A stretch of 37,619 nucleotides of DNA, from assembly GCA_007694025.1 (NCBI GenBank), contig RECL01000266.1, positions 1 through 37,619 of the forward strand. Reading direction: 5' to 3'. Below are positions 19,175-26,217 of the stretch, piece by piece; position 1 is the stretch's first letter; each line of letters starts with the position of its first letter. This DNA comes from Spirochaetaceae bacterium. Lineage in GTDB: Bacteria > Spirochaetota > Spirochaetia > DSM-27196 > SLST01. Made by a program: the position numbers and the translations under genes. The notes beneath the pieces were generated by a model, which had not been told where the DNA came from, searched no databases, and worked only from the letters and a program-made list of their open reading frames with translations.

Positions 19175-19765
19175 CTACTGGAGCAGGTTCGACAGGAATC
19201 CCTGGTCGAACGCCGCGAACGCGAGCGCGACGAGCCCGAGCGTGACGAACGTGATCGGCTTTCCGCGCAGACGAGCGGGCACCCACTCGGACTCGATCTG
19301 CGCGACGATCGACGCGACGATCGTCGCGACGAGCACGAAACCCACCCCGGCCGCGACCGCGGCAGCGATGCTGTGGGCGAACCCGAGTCCGACCTCGGCG
19401 ACGATCAGAGAGACCCCGAGCACCGCGCTGTTCACTGCCACAACCATCAGGTCATCCGATACAACCGCGTATACCGACGGCAGCGCTACACGCAACCCGT
19501 GATCGATTGCCGAGACGAGTCCATAGACCGTGAAGACGTAGACGAGAGTCCGGAGAAACCAGAGGCCGAGCGGACCGAGGATCAGGCTGCCCACCAGCCA
19601 CGTCGCGGCGGTCGTCACCGGCATCAGCACCGTCATGATCGCACCGACCCGCACTATGCGCCCCAGCGAGGCCTCGCCGTCGACGATCAGGCAGAAGCCC
19701 AGGAACCGGTCGAGCACGATGTTCGACGCCAGAACGAAGGTCAATACGACAGCGATCGTGCTCAC
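19175..19765 (-). CDS. rnfA: RnfA-like membrane subunit (one [2Fe-2S] Cys replaced by Ser)
   Basis: SNIVLDRFLGFCLIV...LRTLVYVFTVYGLVSAI...VAVNSAVLGVSLI aligns with RnfA NNFVLSRFLGIC / TTNCAVLGVAL patterns; 4-nt overlap with rnfE. Confidence 0.85.
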   Translation of the reverse strand: MSTIAVVLTFVLASNIVLDRFLGFCLIVDGEASLGRIVRVGAIMTVLMPVTTAATWLVGSLILGPLGLWFLRTLVYVFTVYGLVSAIDHGLRVALPSVYAVVSDDLMVVAVNSAVLGVSLIVAEVGLGFAHSIAAAVAAGVGFVLVATIVASIVAQIESEWVPARLRGKPITFVTLGLVALAFAAFDQGFLSNLLQ

Positions 19766-20457
19766 ATGCGCTCCAGGGACTCAGAGTCGAGCTGGGGGTC
19801 GGGACCAGGCTGGGGGTCGGGATCGGGCGCGTCGGCCGGGCGGGTCGCGCGAAGCACCCTTCGCGCATCGATCCACGCGTGAAGCGCCATGATGTATCCG
19901 ACCACAAGAAAAGCGCCGGCCGGAAGCGCGAACGCGGCGACACCGGATGGTTCGGCCGCGAATCGTATCACGCCGTCGAACGATCCGATCGCAAAGAGCG
20001 TCAGCGTGGCGCTTCCGATGATCTCGCGAACGGTGCCGATGAGGGTCAGGCCGAGCAGGAACCCTATGCCCGTCCCGACCGCATCGCGGACGATGTCACC
20101 GGCAGGCTCCCCGTCGGACCGGACGGCCGAGAACCCGCCGGTGAGGATGAGCGAGTTGATCGCAAGAAGCGGTACGTAGATGCCAAGCGCCGCGGAAAGG
20201 TCAGGAGCGTACGCCCGGACGATGAGATCGGCGATCGACACGAAACCGGCGACAACGGCAAGGACCACCGGAAAGCGGATACGCCGGTCGATCAACTCGC
20301 GCAGCAAAACAAGCGTGCCAGCGCTCAGGACCAGTACCAGCGTGAGCACGACGCCCAGGACCAGCGGGTAGATCGCGTGCGTCGCAACCGCGAGCGACGG
20401 ACACAGCCCCACCGTGAGTACGATAACGGGGTTCTCGCGGAAGACGCCGCGCGGCAT
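19762..20457 (-). CDS. rnfE: RnfE-like membrane subunit (one [2Fe-2S] Cys replaced by Ser)
   Basis: MPRGVFRENPVIVLTVGLCPSLAVATHA...GIYVPLLAINSLIL; start trimmed from 20649 to ATG 20457. Confidence 0.85.
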   Translation of the reverse strand: MPRGVFRENPVIVLTVGLCPSLAVATHAIYPLVLGVVLTLVLVLSAGTLVLLRELIDRRIRFPVVLAVVAGFVSIADLIVRAYAPDLSAALGIYVPLLAINSLILTGGFSAVRSDGEPAGDIVRDAVGTGIGFLLGLTLIGTVREIIGSATLTLFAIGSFDGVIRFAAEPSGVAAFALPAGAFLVVGYIMALHAWIDARRVLRATRPADAPDPDPQPGPDPQLDSESLERM

Positions 20458-20462
20458 GCCGG

Positions 20463-20615
20463 TCAACGGGCCCTCCACGCGACACGCGCAGCAGCTTCCA
20501 GTTCGGCCGTCGACTCCAGGCGCCCCGACAGCAGAAGCGCGACCAGCGAGATGATCAGCGCTACAATCACGACCACAAGGGTTACGGTACCGACCCTTTG
20601 AACGCTTTCGTTCAC
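20463..20615 (-). CDS. 50-aa single-TM microprotein in the rnfG position
   Basis: GTG start overlapping rnfD stop (GTGA). Manual translation: MNESVQRVGTVTLVVVIVALIISLVALLLSGRLESTAELEAAARVAWRAR*. Stop 5 nt upstream of rnfE ATG. Not in ORF track. Confidence 0.75.
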   Translation of the reverse strand: MNESVQRVGTVTLVVVIVALIISLVALLLSGRLESTAELEAAARVAWRAR

Positions 20616-21730
20616 GGTTTCCTCCCGGCGCCGGCAATCGCACGCACACGGCCTCCGGGGTCGCGGCGACGGCGAGTCCCGAATCGGCGCGGCCGCAACC
20701 CGCGGTTCAGAAGCGGCACAACGGTGTTCATGACCAGCACCGCAAACGCTCCGCTACCGGGGTACGCACCGTAGAAGCGGAACAGAAACGTGAGCGCGCC
20801 GGCTCCCGCTCCGTAGACTAGCATCCCCGTCCGGTTGGTCGGAGCGCTGCTCAGGTCGGGGGCCAGGTAGAACATCGCGAACACCACGCCGCCGGAAAGC
20901 GTATGGAACAGCACATCGCCGGCCATGTACCCGTCGCCGAACACCAACCCGCCGAAGACGCGTGTCACGATCGCGTACGACGCGAAGTAGGCGGCGGGGA
21001 TCTCCCAACGAATAACCCGCGTCGCGACCAGCGCGATAGTGCCGATCAGAAGCAGCGCGACCGCCCCCTCACCGATCGCGCCATCGACGTACCCCAGGAA
21101 GAGGTCGACATAGCCGCCCGGCAGGTTCGCGCCCACAACGGTCAGAACGCGTGCGTTCAACCAATCGGTCACCGACGCATCGACGCTCGAAACGGGGTAA
21201 CCGACCGCGCGCAACAGACCGACGGGTCCACCGACGGGGCCGGATGCGGTCTCGAGCGCGCCGCGCACGGTGGCAAGAACGGTGGCCGACGACTCCCCAT
21301 CGACTCCGGGTCCGATCATCTGACGATTCCAGGAGTAGAACGCAAAGACAAGCCCGCCGGCGGCGGCATTCATCCAGTTTCCGCCAAGGCCACCGAAGCT
21401 CCACTTGACGACGAGCATCGCGAAAATCGCGGCGGTCGCCGGCACGTGCAGACCGACCCAGGGCGGCATCGCCATCCCGATCAGCAACCCGACAAGCACG
21501 GCGCTACCGTCGCGTAGCGTCGGTCGACGCCGGATCAGGCCGATCACGCCTTCGCTGATGACAGCGGCACCGACCGCAACCATGATGATAAACAGCGCGG
21601 GTGTCCCGTACCGGTAGACTCCCCAGCCGGCTGCCGGCAGGAGCGACAGCGCGATTGCCCACATCATGCGGCCGGTCGTTGCCCGATCGTGAAACTGCGG
21701 CGGATTCGCCGACATGACCGTACCTCTCAT
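20612..21730 (-). CDS. rnfD: RnfD-like membrane subunit
   Basis: WSFGGLGGNWMNAAAGG, VDGESSATVLATV (flavinylation-like), YVDLFLGYVDGAIGEGAVALLLIG, FHTLSGGVVFAMFYLAPDLSSAP, YGAYPGSGAFAVLVMN. ATG overlaps rnfC stop; MSANPP at 21715 is an alternative start. Confidence 0.87.
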   Translation of the reverse strand: MRGTVMSANPPQFHDRATTGRMMWAIALSLLPAAGWGVYRYGTPALFIIMVAVGAAVISEGVIGLIRRRPTLRDGSAVLVGLLIGMAMPPWVGLHVPATAAIFAMLVVKWSFGGLGGNWMNAAAGGLVFAFYSWNRQMIGPGVDGESSATVLATVRGALETASGPVGGPVGLLRAVGYPVSSVDASVTDWLNARVLTVVGANLPGGYVDLFLGYVDGAIGEGAVALLLIGTIALVATRVIRWEIPAAYFASYAIVTRVFGGLVFGDGYMAGDVLFHTLSGGVVFAMFYLAPDLSSAPTNRTGMLVYGAGAGALTFLFRFYGAYPGSGAFAVLVMNTVVPLLNRGLRPRRFGTRRRRDPGGRVRAIAGAGRKP

Positions 21731-23034
21731 CGGTTCGCCTTACCGTTGCGTAACCCGTCGACGAGCGGGATCCGCGACGGGCAGACGTACCCGCACCCGC
21801 CGCACTCGGTACAATCGAAGAGCCCGTAGTCGACCGCATCGCCCGAGCGACCGTGAGCCACCAGCTTGTAGAGCTGCGCGGGATCGAGCCCCATCGGGCA
21901 CGCCTCGGCGCACCGACCGCACCGGATGCATCCAACGATCGGCGCCGCGTTCACTTCGGCCGCGGTCAGCACAAGGACGGCCGTCGTGTACTTGAGTACG
22001 GGAGTCGTCAGGTCCGTTGTGGCGTAGCCGCGTAACGGTCCACCGATGACGATCCGGGCGACCGGGTCGGTCACGCCGCCACATTCGGCAAGCAGGCCCC
22101 CGATCGGGGTCCCGATACGCACCTTGATGTTCCCCGGCCGGGCGACGCCTCTCCCGGCCACGGTGACGACCCGCTCGTAGAGCGGCTTGCGGGTGACGAC
22201 GGCCTCCCAGATCGCGTAGAGCGTCGCGGCCGAAATCGTTACGCAGCCGACATCAATCGCGTGCCCATCAGACGGCACTTCCAGACCCGTGACCGCGCGG
22301 ATGAGCTGCCGTTCGTCACCCTGCGGGTACTTGACCGACAGCCGCACGTAGTCGCGTCGGCGACCGTCGTTGTCGTGTGCCCGCATGCGTCGCATAGCAT
22401 CCCGCTTGTCCGCGCCGATTCCGACCGCGACGCGGTCGGGTGCGAGCAGTCGCTCGACGATCTGAAGCCCCTCGAAGATCTCGGCAGGGTGCTCGACCAT
22501 CAGCCGGTGATCGGCACAGACGTACGGCTCGCTCTCTGCACCGTTGACGATCAGCCACCGGCACGAAGCAGCCGCCGTGGCGTCGATCGCCGCGTGCGTC
22601 GGCTGTGATACGCCCGACATACCAACCACGCCTGCGTCCTCTATGAGCCGAAGGAGCGTACCCGGGCGTAACGTCTTCCATTCATGCCTCGCAAGGACCT
22701 TTCCCAGGCGGTCAAAGGAACCGGCAAGGTCGATGACTGCCGCCGTGGAGATGACGCCGTCGGGAAGCGTCACGGGGCGAATCTCACGGACCAGCCCGGG
22801 AATCGGGCTGTGCACGTGAGCGCAGAGGTCGCCGACCGCCCGACCGATTCGCGTGCCCTCGCCGACCCTGTCGCCGGGAGCCACGCACAGTTCGGCGTCG
22901 GGACCGTGCGACTGCCGTAGCGGGACGATCGAGACCGCCGGAAGGATCGCGTTCCTGATCGCGCGCCGGTGCGCCGCGTGCTTGTGGTGGACCGGATAGA
23001 GACCCCCGACCGGAAAGGTTGCCGTACGCATCAT
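21727..23034 (-). CDS. rnfC: RnfC-like subunit with two [4Fe-4S] motifs
   Basis: GGLYPVHHKH, LIVNGAESEPYVCADHRLM, VKYPQGDERQLIRAVTGLEVPSDG, CIRCGRCAEACP and CTECGGCGYVCP. Confidence 0.9.
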   Translation of the reverse strand: MMRTATFPVGGLYPVHHKHAAHRRAIRNAILPAVSIVPLRQSHGPDAELCVAPGDRVGEGTRIGRAVGDLCAHVHSPIPGLVREIRPVTLPDGVISTAAVIDLAGSFDRLGKVLARHEWKTLRPGTLLRLIEDAGVVGMSGVSQPTHAAIDATAAASCRWLIVNGAESEPYVCADHRLMVEHPAEIFEGLQIVERLLAPDRVAVGIGADKRDAMRRMRAHDNDGRRRDYVRLSVKYPQGDERQLIRAVTGLEVPSDGHAIDVGCVTISAATLYAIWEAVVTRKPLYERVVTVAGRGVARPGNIKVRIGTPIGGLLAECGGVTDPVARIVIGGPLRGYATTDLTTPVLKYTTAVLVLTAAEVNAAPIVGCIRCGRCAEACPMGLDPAQLYKLVAHGRSGDAVDYGLFDCTECGGCGYVCPSRIPLVDGLRNGKANR

Positions 23035-24548
23035 GCCACGAGCCTTCGACGGCGCAGAGCATCAAGAAGGCTCGAATGGAACCTGTATCGCAACGGTCGG
23101 ATTGGTGCGAGTATCAGGAGTGGCAGCGACGTCAGGAGAATGTACATAGCGTGAAGCACGATGTGCGGGTACCGCGAGTATAGTGCGTCGGTCGGTGTCA
23201 GAACAACCCCCACGGGTCGCCCGAACGACGCGAGCATCGAAACGATCCCGCCAGGAGCCGAGCCGATCGCGTGATCGATCCAGCTCTGATCGAACGTCGC
23301 GACGGTCTCGCGAAAGCTCGAGTACGACCCGTCCGCCTCTTCGCGAAACCGGTTCAGCGTGACCACCGTCCCGGGCGCCGGGAAAGCATACGCGTAACCG
23401 TACGCGAGTGCCTCCTGGTACGCGCGGTGCGCGATGTAGTCGGCGATGCTCGGTAACTCGAAGCGGGCATCCGACCAGAGACGCAGCAGGTCCTCATGGT
23501 CGAATCCAGCCGCGCCAGCCGCCTCGACAACGGGTCGACGGACCGGGGCATCGGGCATGAGTCGATCGACGATCGGCGGCAGTACGAGCAACAGGGTCCA
23601 CAGCGCGGGCAACCAGCGCTCGAGGCCTCCGAGACCACGGTGTGAGCGCAGGATTGACACGGGCACGAACGGCCGATGCCCGTCGTCATGGCGCCGTGCC
23701 GCAGCGATCAAATGCGCCACAGAGCGGGCAAGAACGAGCACCGCGCCGGCTCCGCTCGTACCAATCAGGTACGCAACAAGCGCGCGCCCACCCGCCACGG
23801 CGACCACGTAGACGCCCGACAGGCCGACCACCGCGGCGACCATCGCGACCGCGCGCACCGACACGAGCGCGACCACGTCGGACCTTCGGGCGCGCTCGTC
23901 CCGATCGATTCTGTGCCCGACGGCCGTCGATGCAAACGTGACGGCCGCGGCAACCGCGGCGGCGAGCGACCCGGTAGCGATCACCGGTACGAGCGGAACG
24001 GCCAGCGCGAGAACCACCACTCGGCCGCGTCCGTAGAGCACGGCGGTGCCTCCGACGACGAGCGCGAACAGTGCGACCGACAACGCGTACGGAACAGCGT
24101 ACCATTCGGCGACCCGGCTTCCCGAACCAAGCACATCGCGCACAAACCGGTTCGCGTTCCACAAGGTTCCGGGAATCCGCGCGTAGAGCGCGTTCGCGCC
24201 ATCGATCACGAAGTACAGACCAAGGGCCGTGATGAACGGATCGCGACGCGGATCGAGCGGATCGAGCCGGGTCAGCGCCGCCGGAAGCGACACCGCGTCG
24301 ACCCCGTCGAACCTGCTCACAAGCACCTTCGTCGTGTGCGGTGCGACGATGTGGTCGACTCCGGCGGCGGCCAGGAGCGCAGCGGCTTCGTCGTGACTCA
24401 GCGGCGTCACCACCGTGAGGTACGGATCGAGCGGCTGCGAGCGCCGGTACAGCGATGGAACGATAGCGACCGCGGTCACCGCGAACAGCAGGACGACCGA
24501 AGAGAGGCACACGATGAGTGTCTGGAGCGCAGGGAACCGGTCGATCAC
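23031..24548 (-). CDS. Multi-pass membrane protein of unknown function, coupled to rnfC
   Basis: 505 aa with multiple hydrophobic segments; 4-nt overlaps with both the upstream DUF212 gene and downstream rnfC. Confidence 0.75.
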   Translation of the reverse strand: MIDRFPALQTLIVCLSSVVLLFAVTAVAIVPSLYRRSQPLDPYLTVVTPLSHDEAAALLAAAGVDHIVAPHTTKVLVSRFDGVDAVSLPAALTRLDPLDPRRDPFITALGLYFVIDGANALYARIPGTLWNANRFVRDVLGSGSRVAEWYAVPYALSVALFALVVGGTAVLYGRGRVVVLALAVPLVPVIATGSLAAAVAAAVTFASTAVGHRIDRDERARRSDVVALVSVRAVAMVAAVVGLSGVYVVAVAGGRALVAYLIGTSGAGAVLVLARSVAHLIAAARRHDDGHRPFVPVSILRSHRGLGGLERWLPALWTLLLVLPPIVDRLMPDAPVRRPVVEAAGAAGFDHEDLLRLWSDARFELPSIADYIAHRAYQEALAYGYAYAFPAPGTVVTLNRFREEADGSYSSFRETVATFDQSWIDHAIGSAPGGIVSMLASFGRPVGVVLTPTDALYSRYPHIVLHAMYILLTSLPLLILAPIRPLRYRFHSSLLDALRRRRLVA

Positions 24549-25024
24549 AACAGCGAGAACGCGAGCGCTATGAAGAAGCCCAGGATGACGCCAACTGTTA
24601 CCTCGGTGGGAGTATGGCCATTGACCTCCTTGACGGGTTCATACGCGTAGCCGGTGAGTTCGCGCATTCGTGCGCCAAGCTCATTGAGCGCGCGGGCCTG
24701 CATGCCGGCGCTCCTGCGGACACCGAGCGCATCACGGATAACGAGTACGCCATAGAAGACGCTGAGCGCGAAGATCGGCGAGTTGGTCCCGTTCGCGAAG
24801 CCGATCGACGTCGCAAGCGACGTCACCAGCGAGCTATGGCTGCTCGGCATGCCGCCGGTCTTCCAGAACATCGTCGACACGACCTCCCCGGATGTCCGTG
24901 AGCGCTGCCGCGTGATGTCGATAATCGTCTTCAGCAGCTGCGCGATGAACCAGGAGAAGAAAGCCGATAGGAACACCGGCCCCGACACCAGACCGTACAG
25001 GGCGGTGACGCGATGCGCGTCCAT
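24545..25024 (-). CDS. Divergent PAP2 family (DUF212) membrane protein
   Basis: MDAHRVTALYGLVSGPVFLSAFFSWFIAQLLKTIIDI...TGGMPSSHSSLVTSLATSIGF...RDALGVRRSAGMQARALNEL...VNGHTPTEVTVGVILGF; start trimmed to 25024. Confidence 0.88.
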   Translation of the reverse strand: MDAHRVTALYGLVSGPVFLSAFFSWFIAQLLKTIIDITRQRSRTSGEVVSTMFWKTGGMPSSHSSLVTSLATSIGFANGTNSPIFALSVFYGVLVIRDALGVRRSAGMQARALNELGARMRELTGYAYEPVKEVNGHTPTEVTVGVILGFFIALAFSLL

Positions 25025-25031
25025 GCATCGT

Positions 25032-25060
25032 AGAGTGTCGGCACGCAATGGCTTTGTCAA
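25032..25060 (-). promoter_or_regulatory. Candidate promoter for DUF212-rnf operon
   Basis: Minus strand TTGACA (25060..25055), 17-nt spacer, CACTCT (25037..25032); ATG 7 nt later. Confidence 0.45.
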
Positions 25061-25069
25061 GCAAAGCCA
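25049..25069. repeat. Perfect 8-bp inverted repeat in divergent intergenic region
   Basis: TGGCTTTG-TCAAG-CAAAGCCA. Confidence 0.85.
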
Positions 25070-25115
25070 CCGGGTGGTGACGACGGACCCTCGGCGCGTG
25101 GTATGCTCAGAGGCG

Positions 25116-26162
25116 ATGCCAGACGCACCAGTAGTCCGGATTGGAGACGACGACAGCGGCCGCAGGCTCGACCGCGTACTCAGAAAGGCATTCCCGGCGG
25201 TTCCGGTCGGCAGGATCTTTCGCGCGATCCGATCGGGAGAGGTCCGAATCAATGGTCACCGCGTACCGGGCAGCCACCGGGTCGCAAGCGGCGACGAGCT
25301 GCGGATCCCCCCGGCGTTCTCCGGCGAGCAGTCGCTCACCGCCGAGCACTCCCCCTCCCCCGACCTTCCGATCGAGCAGCGCGACCGGATCGTCTTCGCG
25401 AACCACGACATCGTCGTCGTGAACAAACTCGCCGGAGAGCTCACGCACGGCGAGCAATCGCTCGAAACGCTCGTTCGGCGGTGGGCGCCTGCGCCGTCGG
25501 GGATCAGCTTCCGGATCGGCCCCGCGCATCGGCTCGACCGCAACACCAGCGGGCTGATCGTCTTCGGGATCACTCGAAGCGGTGCCGAAGAGGCTGCGGC
25601 GGTCTTTGCGAGCGGATCGGTCGTGAAACGGTACGTTGCGCTGCTCGGCGGGCGGATCGAAACGAGCGCGGTGTGGGACGAGCCGCTCGAACGCGACGGC
25701 TCGTCGATGATCACCCGGGTCCATGGGCGAGAGTACTCGCCCCAGCGAGAGTACTCGCCCCAGCGAGAGTACTCGCCCCAGCGAGAGCACTCGCGGGCGA
25801 TGGCGGTCACCCGCGTCGACCCGATCGCTACCACCGAAACGCGGACGCTCGCGATCGTGACGATCGAAACGGGCCGGACGCACCAGATCCGGGCGCACGC
25901 CGCGTACCACGGGCACGCGCTGTGCGCCGACGTCAAGTACGGCGGAACCGGATCGGGCGTGCCCGCGCGGATGGCGAACGGAAAGCCGTTTCGCCGCTAC
26001 CTGCTGCACGCGGCATCGCTGACGCTTCGTCGACCGTCGCAGATCCTTGGGTTCGACCACCTGTGGGCCCCGCCGCCTCCCGACTCGCTGCGCGCGATCG
26101 AAGCGCTCTTCGGCCGTCGCGTGCTAGAGACTCTCATCGAAACGGTGGCAGCGCACCGGTAG
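25116..26162 (+). CDS. RluA-family pseudouridine synthase with S4 domain
   Basis: MPDAPVVRIGDDDSGRRLDRVLRKAF (S4-like), HRLDRNTSGLIVFG catalytic motif, TGRTHQIRAHAAYHGHALCADVKYGG. Confidence 0.92.
   Translation: MPDAPVVRIGDDDSGRRLDRVLRKAFPAVPVGRIFRAIRSGEVRINGHRVPGSHRVASGDELRIPPAFSGEQSLTAEHSPSPDLPIEQRDRIVFANHDIVVVNKLAGELTHGEQSLETLVRRWAPAPSGISFRIGPAHRLDRNTSGLIVFGITRSGAEEAAAVFASGSVVKRYVALLGGRIETSAVWDEPLERDGSSMITRVHGREYSPQREYSPQREYSPQREHSRAMAVTRVDPIATTETRTLAIVTIETGRTHQIRAHAAYHGHALCADVKYGGTGSGVPARMANGKPFRRYLLHAASLTLRRPSQILGFDHLWAPPPPDSLRAIEALFGRRVLETLIETVAAHR
25727..25794 (+). repeat. 18-bp in-frame tandem repeat (about 3.8 copies)
   Basis: GCGAGAGTACTCGCCCCA repeated, encoding REYSPQ x3 then REHSRA. 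Confidence 0.95.
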
Positions 26163-26183
26163 CAGACCGCAGAGCCGACGGGA

Positions 26184-26212
26184 TTGGTAGTCGGCGTCGT
26201 GCGGTCTATACT
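26184..26212 (+). promoter_or_regulatory. Candidate promoter giving a near-leaderless transcript
   Basis: TTGGTA (26184-26189), 17-nt spacer, TATACT (26207-26212); ATG at 26218. Confidence 0.55.
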
Positions 26213-26217
26213 GAAGC

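Noticed and set aside
21211-21260. Initial idea that RnfD had lost its flavinylation site (TASGPVGGPVGLL taken as the SGAT equivalent)
   Set aside because: A better match, DGESSAT, lies just upstream at 21281-21301, so RnfD probably keeps its FMN acceptor Thr.
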